DNA of 57,136 nucleotides from Phycisphaerales bacterium. Lineage in GTDB: Bacteria; Planctomycetota; Phycisphaerae; Phycisphaerales; UBA1924. The translations under genes were made by a program, and so were the position numbers. The stretch's first letter is position 1; the number at the start of each line of letters is the position of its first letter. This document shows positions 45,672-55,451 of the stretch, in pieces. The DNA lies in the NCBI GenBank assembly GCA_020853975.1, contig JADYXW010000012.1:1-57136 (forward strand). Reading direction: 5' to 3'. The notes below the pieces were generated by a model. That model worked only from the letters and a program-made list of their open reading frames with translations. It searched no databases and was not told where the DNA came from.

Positions 45672-46660
45672 TCGCCCGCACCCTGCTCCAACTCGCGCTC
45701 GCCCTGCAGCCCGCGGCTCAGCCGGGGCAGTCGGGCCCCGCCGACGCGCCCTCCGCCGACGCCCCGACCCCCGCCGCTCTTGAGGCCCGTCTCGAAGCCC
45801 TCGAACCATCTTCCCCCGAGAGGTACTTCCTGCTCGCCGAGGAAGTCGCCGACGCGGACCCCACGCCCCGACTCGCCGTCGAGCTCTTTGTCCTCGCCTT
45901 CGACCTCGACCTTGCGCGGCCCGAGGGCGGCAGGGTCGCCTCCGCCTCGGTGCTCGCCCTGGCCTCGCTCGAAACCACCGATGAGCGACGTGCGTGGCTC
46001 ATCGCCCTCGCCCGAACGCTCGATCCGCGCCGTGTCCCGCCCCCGTGGCTCGCGCGGCCCGCCACCCCTTCCGCCGATTCCTCCGCCTACCAGATCGCCA
46101 CCGCCATGGGGCTCGTCCGCAGCGGCGAGGGCATCCGCGCCCGCCAACTGCTGAGCAGCCCCCACATCCGGGCCGCTCTCGAGCGTCACGACCGCACGCT
46201 CCTCCGCGTCGGCGTGCCCGGCGGCGCCTTCGGCATCATCCGAGAGGCGGACCTCTGGCCCTGCCCCTCCTGCGCCAACGCCCGGTTCCTCCGCAAGGGC
46301 CGCCCCGACGCGGCTGAGGCTCGCGACTGCCCGCACTGCCTCGGAGACCCCGGCCCGCGCCTTTCCTTTGACCACATGGTCGCGCAGCTCCGCTTCGAGT
46401 CCTGGCTCCTCGCCGGCCTTCAGCGGTCCTGGGCGGCCCAGGTCGGTGGCGACGCGGGCGCCCCCCTCCGTGACCCCGAGCCGGCGTCCGTCGCCCGCTC
46501 CTACCTCGTTGACCCCAGGCTCTGCTACCGCCGCAACGGCGAGTGGACCGGCACGCCCTCGGGCGGCCCGCCCCCCATGCCCCCCACGCCCCCGGACGCG
46601 CCAACGCCGCAGAGCCCGCCGGCCCCCGCCGCGCCTTCCACCAGTTCTTCGGGCCAGTAG
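45668..46660 (+). CDS. Protein with CxxC zinc-ribbon-like motif, operon gene 8
   Basis: 330 residues. An N-terminal hydrophobic helix (MIARTLLQLALALQPAA) may be a signal peptide, followed by a helical part. Two CxxC pairs occur at about 200-225 (LWPCPSCANARFL and DCPHCLGD), as in zinc ribbons or rubredoxin-like knuckles. The tail is rich in Pro. ATGA overlap with gene 7. It ends three bases from the convergent hutU stop. A metal-binding structural role is likely; function unknown. Confidence 0.7.
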   Translation: MIARTLLQLALALQPAAQPGQSGPADAPSADAPTPAALEARLEALEPSSPERYFLLAEEVADADPTPRLAVELFVLAFDLDLARPEGGRVASASVLALASLETTDERRAWLIALARTLDPRRVPPPWLARPATPSADSSAYQIATAMGLVRSGEGIRARQLLSSPHIRAALERHDRTLLRVGVPGGAFGIIREADLWPCPSCANARFLRKGRPDAAEARDCPHCLGDPGPRLSFDHMVAQLRFESWLLAGLQRSWAAQVGGDAGAPLRDPEPASVARSYLVDPRLCYRRNGEWTGTPSGGPPPMPPTPPDAPTPQSPPAPAAPSTSSSGQ

Positions 46661-46662
46661 GC

Positions 46663-48417
46663 CTACCACGCTTTCATCGGGACGCGCACGCCCAGCCGGT
46701 CCGCGCACGCGCGGGCGTCCTCATATCCCGAGTCCGCGTGGCGCAGCACGCCCATCATCGGGTCATTGGTGAGCACACGCTCCACCCGGCGCGCCGCCTC
46801 GGGGGTGCCGTCCGCGACCACCACCTGCCCGGCGTGCTGGCTGTAACCGATTCCCACGCCGCCCCCGTGATGAAAGCTCACCCACGAGGCGCCGCTGGCG
46901 ATGTTCACCATCGCGTTGAGGATGGCCCAGTCGCTCACGTCGTCGGTGCCGTCCTTCATCGCCTCCGTCTCGCGGTTTGGGCTCGCCACGCTGCCGCAGT
47001 CCAGGTGGTCTCGCCCGATCACGATGGGCGCCCCGACCCGTCCCTCCGCGACCAGACGGTTGAACATTGCGCCCGCCTTGTCTCGCTCTCCCAGGCCCAG
47101 CCAGCAGATGCGTGCGGGCAGGCCCTGGAACGCGAACTTTGGCCGGCAGTCGTCGAACCTCCCCGCCAGCAGCGCCGCGGGGTCGGCGTGGCAGCCCAGC
47201 ACCCAGCGGTGCAGTCTTGCGTTGTACTCGCTCGCACCCGCCGGGAACAGCCTCAGCACCTCGTAGTCGGTCACGAAGATGTCGCGCGGGTCTCCCGAGA
47301 GCGCCGCCCACCGGAAGGGCCCGCGCCCCAGGCAGAACTGGGGCCTGATGTACGCCGGGACGAACCCCGGAAAGTCAAAGGCGTTCGCCACGCCCTCGTC
47401 CCGCGCCCGCTGACGGATGTTGTTCCCGTAGTCGAACGTCTCCGCGCCCCGGACCCGCAGCGCGAGCATCGCCCGCACGTGCCGCGCCATGTCGGCCAGG
47501 CTCCGCTTCACATAGGTCGTCGCGTCCCTCGTCCGCAGCTCCGCCGCCTCTTGCAGCGTCAGGCCAACGGGCACATACCCGCGCAGGGGGTCGTGCGCGC
47601 TCGTCTGGTCCGTCAGCACGTCGGGCGTGACACCCCGCTCCAGCAGCCTCTCCAGCAGCTCGATCGCATTACAGCACACACCCACCGAGCGCGCCGCCCG
47701 CTCCCTCTTCAGCACCAGCGCCCGGTCGATGGCCCGGTCCACCGCGCCCGCCCCGGCGCCCTCGATGACCTCGTCCAGGTACCGGTCCCGGTTCCGCCTC
47801 GTGAGCGCCCCAGCGTCCACGTCCGCGATCAGGCAGACCCCGCCCGCCAGCGTCACCGCGAGGGGCTGCGCGCCGCCCATCCCGCCGCACCCCGCCGTCA
47901 CGCACACGCGCCCAGAAAGGTCTCCGCCGAACTTCACCCGCCCGCACTCGGCGAACGTTTCATAGGTGCCCTGCAGGATGCCCTGCGTCCCGATGTAGAT
48001 CCACGAGCCCGCCGTCATCTGCCCGTACATCATGAGGCCCGCGGCCTCCAGCTCATCGAACCGCGCCTGCGTCGCCCAGTGGGGCACGATGTTCGAGTTT
48101 GCGAGCAGCACCCTGGGCGCATCCACGTGCGTTCGCACGATTCCCACGGGCTTGCCCGACTGCACGAGCAGCGTCTCGTCCTCGCGCAGGCTACGCAGTG
48201 ACGCCACAATGGCGTCGAACGCTGGCCACGAGCGGGCCGCCTTCCCGCGGCCTCCGTACACCACCAGTTCGTCGGGCCTCTCCGCGACCTCCGCGTCAAG
48301 GTTGTTCATGAGCATCCGCAGGGCTGCCTCGGCCTGCCAGGTCCGGCAGGTCATCTCCACGCCCCTGGGCGCCCGTACGGGCCTCGCGCCCGCCGCCGCT
48401 GGTCGCGTCTGCATCAT
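46663..48417 (-). CDS. hutU: Urocanate hydratase
   Basis: NAD-dependent step two of histidine breakdown: urocanate to imidazolone propionate. 584 residues. Motifs are [39 protein letters not shown], the NAD loop [38 protein letters not shown], and the end NASGASW-type block ([20 protein letters not shown]). The start has two adjacent Met codons. hutH, hutI and hutG are not present, so the pathway is scattered. It converges with the ExbBD operon (three bases apart) and starts 24 bases after the membrane TPR gene. Confidence 0.96.
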   Translation of the reverse strand: MMQTRPAAAGARPVRAPRGVEMTCRTWQAEAALRMLMNNLDAEVAERPDELVVYGGRGKAARSWPAFDAIVASLRSLREDETLLVQSGKPVGIVRTHVDAPRVLLANSNIVPHWATQARFDELEAAGLMMYGQMTAGSWIYIGTQGILQGTYETFAECGRVKFGGDLSGRVCVTAGCGGMGGAQPLAVTLAGGVCLIADVDAGALTRRNRDRYLDEVIEGAGAGAVDRAIDRALVLKRERAARSVGVCCNAIELLERLLERGVTPDVLTDQTSAHDPLRGYVPVGLTLQEAAELRTRDATTYVKRSLADMARHVRAMLALRVRGAETFDYGNNIRQRARDEGVANAFDFPGFVPAYIRPQFCLGRGPFRWAALSGDPRDIFVTDYEVLRLFPAGASEYNARLHRWVLGCHADPAALLAGRFDDCRPKFAFQGLPARICWLGLGERDKAGAMFNRLVAEGRVGAPIVIGRDHLDCGSVASPNRETEAMKDGTDDVSDWAILNAMVNIASGASWVSFHHGGGVGIGYSQHAGQVVVADGTPEAARRVERVLTNDPMMGVLRHADSGYEDARACADRLGVRVPMKAW

Positions 48418-48440
48418 CCTCGTCTCCCGTTCTGAGCCGG

Positions 48441-49394
48441 TTACGCCGGGCTGTTCGCCTTGGTCCGAATCTGCTCCATCATCTCCCGCACCTCGGCCGC
48501 CATGCGCGTGTTCGGGAACTGCCTCATGATCTGCTCACCCACACCCACCGCGTCGGACCACTGGCGCTCCTGCACCGCGCCCTTGAACCGCGCACCCAGC
48601 TCCTCGCGGGCCCGCCCGATCACCCCGCGCGCCATCGTCTTCATCGACTCCGCCTGTTCGGGCGTCAGGTACTGATCCAGCTCCTTCAGCAGGACCATCG
48701 CCTCGTTGCTCTGATCGGCGCCCGCGGCGTCCATGAACCGGCGCTCGAGGTCGTCGCGATACGCGGCCCGCGCCGCCGCCACGCGGTCCCGCAGGGGCTC
48801 CACCCGGGGGGACCCGGGGAACAGCCTTTGCACCCGCCCGGCCTCCGCCAGCGCGTCGTCCCAGCGCCGCTGCAGGATCAGCCCGTCAAGAAACCCGATC
48901 GCCTCGGTGATCTCCATCTCCCGCGTTTTGCGCCGGGCCTCCTCGACCCGCTGCCTCATCGCCTCCGCGTCCGCCCGATACCCGAACCGACCCGCGAGCT
49001 CCTCGATCAGCACCATCGCCGCGTCCCAGTTCTGACCCGCGATGTCCTGCTCGATGGCACCCATCAGCAGCGTGCGCTCCGAGTCGCGATTCAGCACCCG
49101 CCTCGCATCGTCCGACAGCACCGACTGCTCCGCCAGGTGCCGCACCGATGCCTCGATGCCCTCCAGCCTCAGCGACTCCTCCCGCCGCCCCGCGGCGACC
49201 TTCATCAGCCCCAGCGCCAATGGCGCCCCGGTCAGCACGAGCAGCAGGCCGATCGCGCCCACCTCGCGCATCCCCTTCACGAACAGCGTCACCGACACCG
49301 CCAGCCCCAGCGCGTAGAGCAGCACAAAGGCCCACGCCAGCGCCGTGCCCTCTCCTCTGCCCCGCCCGCCCGTTCCGCCTGTTTCCTGATGCAT
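48441..49394 (-). CDS. Membrane protein with helical repeats
   Basis: 317 residues. Two membrane helices near the N-terminus (about 20-41 and 47-66: [20 protein letters not shown] and [20 protein letters not shown]), then a helical cytoplasmic or periplasmic region with TPR-like pairs ([60 protein letters not shown]). Unknown family. The start at 49394 sits before the hydrophobic pair; upstream frame is unsupported. Its promoter must lie in the 73 bases shared with the divergent hydrolase gene. Confidence 0.75.
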   Translation of the reverse strand: MHQETGGTGGRGRGEGTALAWAFVLLYALGLAVSVTLFVKGMREVGAIGLLLVLTGAPLALGLMKVAAGRREESLRLEGIEASVRHLAEQSVLSDDARRVLNRDSERTLLMGAIEQDIAGQNWDAAMVLIEELAGRFGYRADAEAMRQRVEEARRKTREMEITEAIGFLDGLILQRRWDDALAEAGRVQRLFPGSPRVEPLRDRVAAARAAYRDDLERRFMDAAGADQSNEAMVLLKELDQYLTPEQAESMKTMARGVIGRAREELGARFKGAVQERQWSDAVGVGEQIMRQFPNTRMAAEVREMMEQIRTKANSPA

Positions 49395-49467
49395 AGGTCT
49401 CCCAGCACCCCCGCCCGGTCCGCCCCTGCGCGATGCCCGAGTGGCCTCATTGTACCTAACCTCACGC

Positions 49468-50142
49468 GTGAACCCCCCGCCGCCCGCGCTCCGCGTCCAC
49501 GCATTCGCCCCCGGTCCATACCAGACCAACTGCTACGTCCTTAGCCAGCCGGGCTCCGGCGCCTGCTGGATCATCGACGCCGGCTTCGAGCCCCAGCACC
49601 TCATCCGGCACGTCCGGACGGAGAGCCTGAAGCCCGAGGCCCTGCTCCTCACCCATGCGCACGTGGATCACATCGCGGGCGTTCCCGCGGTCCGGGCGGC
49701 CTTTCCCGGCATCCCCGTGCACCTCCACGAGGCCGAGGCAGACTGGCTCACCGACCCCGAGCTCAACCTCAGCATCTTCTCTGGCGCGCCCGTCTCGATG
49801 CCGGCGCCGGACAAGCTCCTGCGCGACTCCGACACCCTGAGCCTGGGCGGCCTCTCCTTCCGCGTGCTTCACACGCCCGGGCACTCTCCCGGAGGTGTGG
49901 CCTTCTGGTGCGAGTCGCAGGCTGTTGCCTTCGTTGGCGATTCCCTCTTCGCAGGCTCCGTGGGCCGTACCGATTTCCCCGGCTGCTCCTTCGGGACGCT
50001 CGAGCACAGCATCCGCACCCGGCTCTACACCCTCCCGGACGCGACGCGCATCTTCCCAGGCCACGGACCCGCGACCACGATCGCGCACGAACGGCGCACG
50101 AACCCCTTCGTGACCGACCGGCCCGGACCCCGCGTCCGATAG
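49468..50142 (+). CDS. Metallo-beta-lactamase-fold hydrolase (glyoxalase II-like)
   Basis: 224 residues. The opening FAPGPYQTNCYVLSQPGSGA is typical of glyoxalase-II-like hydrolases. Metal ligands are THAHVDHIAGVP (HxHxDH), HTPGHSPGG, FVGDSLFAGSVGRTDFPG, and the C-terminal FPGHGP. It may hydrolyse thioesters or act on persulfides; the lack of the C-terminal substrate domain argues against true glyoxalase II. GTG at 49468 fits the family N-terminus; GTG at 49441 in the same frame is an alternative. Confidence 0.85.
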   Translation: MNPPPPALRVHAFAPGPYQTNCYVLSQPGSGACWIIDAGFEPQHLIRHVRTESLKPEALLLTHAHVDHIAGVPAVRAAFPGIPVHLHEAEADWLTDPELNLSIFSGAPVSMPAPDKLLRDSDTLSLGGLSFRVLHTPGHSPGGVAFWCESQAVAFVGDSLFAGSVGRTDFPGCSFGTLEHSIRTRLYTLPDATRIFPGHGPATTIAHERRTNPFVTDRPGPRVR

Positions 50143-50344
50143 TCGTCGCGATCCCGCCAACCCGGCACCGATCCGTCCGGCCATCCGGCCCCGTGCCCGC
50201 GGAACACGCCGCGTGCGCCGGACTTGCCGCGCGCAACGCCAAAGTCGGGCCCCTACTCGGACGAAGTACGTGCAGAGTCGGACCTGGCGGGCGGGCACCA
50301 GGCGCCGCGACTCGTATCCGAGGAGCCCCAAGAAGAGGTCACAT

Positions 50345-52372
50345 ATGAAGAACGCTGCTGCCACCACGACCCGTAACCTGTGCCTCGCGGTCTTCGCCGC
50401 CGCCGGCCTCCCCGCCGCCGTCGCACAGGTTCAACCCGCCGATCAGCCCTCGGGCCTGACCCCCATGCAGGCGATGTCCGCCGGCCTGGGAGGTGAGGTC
50501 ACGCCGCCCCAGGCGCCCGCGACGCCCCCTCAGGCCGAGCCCATTCAGGAAGGCCGCGTCAAGGTCGACGACAACAACATCGTTGACCTGCACGTCAACG
50601 ACGAAGACCTCGGCGCCGTTCTCGAGATGCTCTCCCTCCAGAGCCAGAAGAACATCATCGCTTCCAAGAACGTCTCCGCCCGCGTCACCGCGAACCTCTA
50701 CGGCGTGTCGTTCTTCGAGGCCCTCGACGCCATCCTCAACGTCAACGGCTACGGCTACCTCGAGCAGGGCAACTTCATCACCATCTACACCATCGAAGAG
50801 CTCGAGAAGATGCGCCAGCTCTCCCGCCCGCGCGTCTCAAAGGTCCTCAAGCTCAACTACATGAACTCCACCGACGCCGCGGAGCTCGTCAAGCCCCTCC
50901 TCTCCGTCGCGGGCCCCGGCATCGACGCCGGCCAGATCAAGACCAACGGCAAGCTCCCCAACTTCGCCGCGCCCGGCGACGTTCCCAACGGCAGCGAGGA
51001 GTACGCCCTCTCCGCCATGCTCGTCGTCTACGACTACGAGGAGAACGTCGCCGCCATCGAGGAGCTGCTCAGGCAGCTCGACCAGCGGCCCCAGCAGGTC
51101 CTGGTCGAGGCCACCATCCTCCAGACCTCGCTCAACGAGGCCAACGCGCTCGGCGTGGACTTCTCCATCATCGCCGACACCAACTTCTCTGAGTTCGTCA
51201 CCGGCGGCCCCCTCGCGGTCGTCAACAGCCTCATCTCGGGCCGCAACGGCTCCAACGCCGTCCCCGCCGATGGCGGCGCCACCGGCGTCGTTCAGACCGT
51301 CGGCAAGACCGCCAACGCGGGCGGCATGAAGATCGGCGTGGTCTCCAACGACGTCGCGGTCTTCCTCCGCATGCTCGACGAGGTCACCGACACCACCATC
51401 CTCTCCAACCCCAAGATCCTCGCCCTCAACAGGCAGTCCAGCCGTGTGCTCGTCGGTCGCAAGGTCGGCTACCTCAGCACCACCTCCACCGACACCGCTA
51501 CCACCCAGACCGTCCAGTTCCTCGACACCGGCACCCAGCTCTACTTCCGCCCCATCATCATGTCCGACGGCTACGTCCGCATGGAGCTCAAGCCCCAGGT
51601 CTCCGAGGCCGTCATCCGCGAGCAGTCAGACGCCACCGGCGCCGCCGTCACCATCCCCGACGAGATCACCAATGAGCTGACCACCAACATCATGGTCAAG
51701 GATGGCCAGACCGTGGTCCTGGGCGGCCTCTTCCGCGAGAGCACCAAGTCCTCCCGCAGCCAGGTCCCGCTCCTGGGCGATATCCCGATCATCGGCTACG
51801 CGTTCCGCGGCCAGGAAGACGATGTGCAGCGCAACGAGATCATCTTCATGGTCACGCCCCACATCGTCAACGACGCCTCGCTCGCCGACCAGGGCGCCCG
51901 CGCCAACAGCTACGCCGACAACGCCTCCGCCGGCGCCCGCGAGGGCACCCTGTTCTTCAGCCGTGACCGCCTCACCAGCCTGCTGAACGTCGAGGCCGAG
52001 TCCCTCGCCGCCAAGGGCGACACCGACAAGGCCCTGTGGTACGTCACCCGCTCGCTGGCCATGAACAACCAGCAGCCCGAGGTCGTCTCGCTCCGCGAGA
52101 AGCTCACGGGCAAGGCCGCCTACTGGCCCAGCCGCAGCGTGCTCCAGCGCATCATCGACGGCGAGACCGACACCATCCTCCGCAAGAAGCCCGGCACCTC
52201 CAACGCCACCTTCATCGCGCCGGTCCTTCCCGTGGGCGCTCAGGCCCAGGATCAGACCCAGACCGCCACCGCGACCGACGCGACCCTCCCGGTCTCCAAC
52301 CCCGAGGACGCGCCCGTCGCAGAGTTCACCAACGTCAACGAGGACAACGGCCCCACGCCGCTGCCCGAGTAA
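50345..52372 (+). CDS. Secretin (type II/IV pilus GspD/PilQ superfamily)
   Basis: Outer-membrane multimeric gate, 675 residues. Signal peptide (about 8-27), low-complexity Pro/Gln linker, an N0/STN-like domain (about 75-150, DLHVNDEDLGAVLEMLSLQS) and an N1-type domain (about 155-260). The secretin domain follows (about 330-545), with the hallmark VPLLGDIPIIGYAFRGQEDD and strand NEIIFMVTPHIV. The C-terminus adds a short TPR-like pair (ESLAAKGDTDKALWYVTRSL) and an acidic tail. A TPR lipoprotein follows. No ATPase, inner-membrane or pseudopilin gene is near, so the system it serves is not identified. Confidence 0.92.
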   Translation: MKNAAATTTRNLCLAVFAAAGLPAAVAQVQPADQPSGLTPMQAMSAGLGGEVTPPQAPATPPQAEPIQEGRVKVDDNNIVDLHVNDEDLGAVLEMLSLQSQKNIIASKNVSARVTANLYGVSFFEALDAILNVNGYGYLEQGNFITIYTIEELEKMRQLSRPRVSKVLKLNYMNSTDAAELVKPLLSVAGPGIDAGQIKTNGKLPNFAAPGDVPNGSEEYALSAMLVVYDYEENVAAIEELLRQLDQRPQQVLVEATILQTSLNEANALGVDFSIIADTNFSEFVTGGPLAVVNSLISGRNGSNAVPADGGATGVVQTVGKTANAGGMKIGVVSNDVAVFLRMLDEVTDTTILSNPKILALNRQSSRVLVGRKVGYLSTTSTDTATTQTVQFLDTGTQLYFRPIIMSDGYVRMELKPQVSEAVIREQSDATGAAVTIPDEITNELTTNIMVKDGQTVVLGGLFRESTKSSRSQVPLLGDIPIIGYAFRGQEDDVQRNEIIFMVTPHIVNDASLADQGARANSYADNASAGAREGTLFFSRDRLTSLLNVEAESLAAKGDTDKALWYVTRSLAMNNQQPEVVSLREKLTGKAAYWPSRSVLQRIIDGETDTILRKKPGTSNATFIAPVLPVGAQAQDQTQTATATDATLPVSNPEDAPVAEFTNVNEDNGPTPLPE

Positions 52373-52480
52373 GCAACCTTCCCGCGAGGCGTCGGGGAAA
52401 CCCGGCGCCCAGCGTTTCTCGCCTCTCCCCCCTCACCAGCGCCCGCCTCACACGGGCCAGACACGAAAGCGAGCTCCCCC

Positions 52481-53725
52481 ATGCCGATCCAGAACCGCGC
52501 CGCCCGCTCCCCCCGCGCCCTTTCCCTCCGGGTTCTCGGAACCTGCCTGGTCGCGTCCCTCGCTTTGGGCGCCTGCGCCCGCCACGGCAAGCACACCACC
52601 GCCCAGCTCAATCTCGCCACGCAGCGCATGGCCGAGCTCAAGAGTGCCACCGAATACCAGATGGCCAACCAGGCCTTCCTCGCGGGCGACCTCGAGAAGG
52701 CCCTCAAGCACGTCAACTTCTCGCTCGAGCTCAACCCCGAGATCGCCAAGACCCACATCCTCAAGGGCCGCGTGCTCCTGGAGATGAGCAAGATCGAGGA
52801 GTCCGCCGCGTCCCTGCAGAAGGCCGCCTCCATCGACGCCCAGAACGTGGACGCCGCCTACTACCAGGGCCTGCTGGCCGAGCGCATCGACCGTAAGGAG
52901 GAGGCGCTCGCGCACTACACCCGCGCCAACTCCCTCGATGCGACCAACCCGCAGTACGCCATCGCCGCCGCCGAGATGCTGGTCGCTCTGGGCCGCGCGG
53001 ACGAGGCCCAGACGTTCCTCACCGACCGCCGCGAGCACTTCGACCACAGCGCGGGCGTCCGCCAGACCCTGGGGCACATCGCGATGCTCCGCAGCGACGC
53101 AAGCGCCGCCAGCCGCCTGTTCTCCGAGGCACGCCTGCTCGCCCCGGACGACGTGACCATCGTCGAGGACCTCATCCGCGCCCAGATCGCCACGGGCGAC
53201 TTCGGCCAGGCGGAGTTCAACCTCGCCCGTCTCCTCGCCTCGCCACGCAACAAGGACCGGCGCGACCTCCTCCAGATGCGCGCCCGCTGCCTCGTGCAGA
53301 TCGAGCGCACCGTCGAGGCCCGCGACATCCTCCTCGCCCTCACCCGCGACGACGCCGCCGCCGCCGACCCGCAGACCTGGATCTTCCTGGGCCAGACCGC
53401 CGTGACGCTCCGCGACATGCCCCGCGTAAGGCTCGCATCGACCCGCGCCATCGCCCTGGCCCCCCGGAACGCCCAGGGCTACGTCCTCAGGGCCATCTAC
53501 CAGAAGAACACCGGCAACCCTGAGGCCGCTGAGGCCACGCTCAAGGAGGCCGTCCGCCTCGACCCCTCCTGCGAGAACCTCATCCTGCTCGGCCTCACGC
53601 AGCAGGAACTGGGCAAGGCCACCGACGCCGCCGCCTCCTTCAAGGCTGCCGTCGCCGCCGACCCCGCCGACCCCCGCGCCGAGAAGCTCCTCGCGGCGTT
53701 CGGCACCCAGGACGTCACGCCCTGA
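52481..53725 (+). CDS. TPR-repeat lipoprotein, pilotin-like
   Basis: 414 residues with lipobox LGAC (Cys 32) and then tandem TPR repeats through the whole length (QAFLAGDLEKALKHVNFSLE, GLLAERIDRKEEALAHYTRA, KNTGNPEAAEATLKEAVRLD). TPR lipoproteins such as PilF/PilW help secretins assemble. Its place 108 bases after the secretin supports such a role here. The spacer between the two has no obvious terminator, so they are probably co-transcribed. A bidirectional terminator follows. Confidence 0.83.
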   Translation: MPIQNRAARSPRALSLRVLGTCLVASLALGACARHGKHTTAQLNLATQRMAELKSATEYQMANQAFLAGDLEKALKHVNFSLELNPEIAKTHILKGRVLLEMSKIEESAASLQKAASIDAQNVDAAYYQGLLAERIDRKEEALAHYTRANSLDATNPQYAIAAAEMLVALGRADEAQTFLTDRREHFDHSAGVRQTLGHIAMLRSDASAASRLFSEARLLAPDDVTIVEDLIRAQIATGDFGQAEFNLARLLASPRNKDRRDLLQMRARCLVQIERTVEARDILLALTRDDAAAADPQTWIFLGQTAVTLRDMPRVRLASTRAIALAPRNAQGYVLRAIYQKNTGNPEAAEATLKEAVRLDPSCENLILLGLTQQELGKATDAAASFKAAVAADPADPRAEKLLAAFGTQDVTP

Positions 53726-53769
53726 ACCGGCGAGCCGCCCCCGAACGCCTCCGAATCTCCGACCCAAAA

Positions 53770-53821
53770 AACAAAACTCCCCGGGACGGGCCCGTGAGGG
53801 GGCTTGTCCCGGGGGTTTGTT
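53770..53821. terminator. Bidirectional intrinsic terminator
   Basis: The stem CCCCGGGAC (53779-53787) pairs with GTCCCGGGG (53806-53814) around an 18-base loop. It is flanked by AAAACAAAACT on the left and GTTTGTT on the right, which act as T-runs for both directions. It separates the convergent TPR lipoprotein and trigger-factor genes. Confidence 0.85.
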
Positions 53822-53851
53822 CATGGACGGGCCGCGGCCCGGAACGCCGGA

Positions 53852-55231
53852 TCAGACCTTGGCGGCGTCGTCCTTCATCAGCTTGTTGAACTCTTCCGCG
53901 GGCATCTCGGTGATCGAGGCCTTGTTCAGCAGAGAGTCCAGCGTCTTGGCCTCGCGGATGTGCTGGAAGACCTCGTTGATCTGGCGGGTCTGGATCAGCT
54001 CCGCGCGGAGCTGCTCGGGCCGCACGTTCCGCTGGAACGCCATCTGCCCGATCCGCTGGTTCACCTCGATGTCGTGCACCGTCACCTTCAACTCCTCCGC
54101 GATGCGGAAGAGGATGAAGAAGGTCTTGAGGTCGCGCGTGGCCTGCGCGGACGACGCGGTCCGCAGGTCGGCCATGTGCTCCTCGATCTTGTGCGCGTCC
54201 ACGCCGCGGTGCATCAGCTCCATGCGCCGCCGGGCCAGCGTGCGCGACGACTGCGTGGTCGAGAGCCGCTTGGGCAGCTCCATCTTGACCGTGTCGAGCA
54301 GGTGCTTGGCGACCTGCTGGTGCATGACCTGCTGCTGCTGGATCTTCACGCGCTCCGCCAGCCGCGTCTTGATCGTCTCCTTCAGCTTGTCCTCGTTCTC
54401 GAAGCCGTACATCTGCACGATCTGGTCCGTTGGCGCGGGGATGATGCGGTCCACCCGCTCCGCGTGGAAGGTGATCGTGAGCGTCGCGTTGCGTATGCCC
54501 TCGACCTCGTGCTGCTCGGGGCCCTTGGCCTTGATCATCACGTCGGTGCCCGGCTTGGGTGCGCCCAGCTGCTTGTCGAAGTCCTCGACGACGATCCCCA
54601 GGATCATCCCCTTGCCCTTCTTGTCCGCCGTGGGCTTCTGGACGACGGCCCCCTTCAGGTTGTAGAACTCGGTGCCCTTGTCGTCCTTCATCACCGCGTG
54701 ACCGGTGATGTAGTCGCCGGCCTCCGCCGCGTCGCGGGACTCCAGCGAGCCCTCGTTGATGCAGAGCTTCTTCACCTCGTCCGTCACCATCTCGTCGGTC
54801 ACTTCGAACACGGGCTTCTTGACCGGGATGCCGTCCAGCGAGGGCAGGTCAAACTCGGGCAGCACCTCCACCTCGACCTGGAACGAGAACGCCTTCCCGT
54901 CCTCGATCTCCAGCTTTGGCAGGCTCTCAGAGGCCACGTCGCCCACCACCCGCAGCTTGTGGTCCTCGATCGCCTTGTTCAGCGCCATCGAGACCAGCTC
55001 GTTCTTGGCTTCTTTCCGCATCGCGCCGCCGAACCGCTTCTCGACCAGCCACTTCGGCACCCGTCCCTTGCGGAAGCCCGGCAACTGCGCCTCTACTGAC
55101 AGCGTGTCCAGAGAGCCGCGCAGCTTCTCCGCCACCGTGTCCGCGGGGATCTCGATCGAAACGAGCTTCGCGCTCGGGCCCGCGTCCTTGATCTCGACCT
55201 TGTTCGGACGCTCCGCTGTGCTGGTGGACAT
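53852..55231 (-). CDS. tig: Trigger factor
   Basis: Ribosome-bound folding chaperone. 459 residues, slightly longer than E. coli Tig. The ribosome-binding signature is GFRKGRVPKWLVEKRFG, followed by a region at about 155-245 for the diverged FKBP-like domain (GDYITGHAVMKDDKG). The C-terminal arms are helical (LARRRMELMHRGVDAHKIEE, FFILFRIAEELKVTVHDIEV). The N-terminus is extended by about 10 residues (MSTSTAERPN). The start at 55231 follows AAGGCCTT-type sequence with no strong ribosome site. The clpP/clpX genes often found next to tig are not within the window. Confidence 0.95.
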   Translation of the reverse strand: MSTSTAERPNKVEIKDAGPSAKLVSIEIPADTVAEKLRGSLDTLSVEAQLPGFRKGRVPKWLVEKRFGGAMRKEAKNELVSMALNKAIEDHKLRVVGDVASESLPKLEIEDGKAFSFQVEVEVLPEFDLPSLDGIPVKKPVFEVTDEMVTDEVKKLCINEGSLESRDAAEAGDYITGHAVMKDDKGTEFYNLKGAVVQKPTADKKGKGMILGIVVEDFDKQLGAPKPGTDVMIKAKGPEQHEVEGIRNATLTITFHAERVDRIIPAPTDQIVQMYGFENEDKLKETIKTRLAERVKIQQQQVMHQQVAKHLLDTVKMELPKRLSTTQSSRTLARRRMELMHRGVDAHKIEEHMADLRTASSAQATRDLKTFFILFRIAEELKVTVHDIEVNQRIGQMAFQRNVRPEQLRAELIQTRQINEVFQHIREAKTLDSLLNKASITEMPAEEFNKLMKDDAAKV

Positions 55232-55415
55232 GGAAGGCCTTCTCCGGCTTGCTGGCCCGCCCCGGGGGCGTTGCCTGGGTTGACTCCCCTCATCCGGCAC
55301 TTCACCGGTTGCTGGGATAGTGGGGGGGAAGGATACGCCGCCCACGCCCCCGTTTCACCCCCTCACGCATCCCGACCGCCCGCCTCCGTCCCAGCCCGCA
55401 CCCACACACTCGACT

Positions 55416-55444
55416 TTGCGCAACTCCGTTCCTTTCTGTACACT
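55416..55444 (+). promoter_or_regulatory. Sigma-70-like promoter of the M28 peptidase gene
   Basis: TTGCGC (55416-55421) and TACACT (55439-55444) are 17 bases apart. The -10 ends seven bases before the ATG at 55452, so transcription would begin at or next to the start codon, giving a leaderless messenger. No ribosome-binding site lies before the ATG, in agreement. Confidence 0.5.
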
Positions 55445-55451
55445 GGATCGC

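Noticed and set aside
46543..48201. Open frame of 552 codons on the plus strand
   Set aside because: Antisense of hutU, rich in Arg, Pro and His; hutU is certain.
53804..55099. Open frame of 431 codons on the plus strand
   Set aside because: Antisense of tig, with repetitive Leu/His/Arg-rich sequence and no family resemblance.
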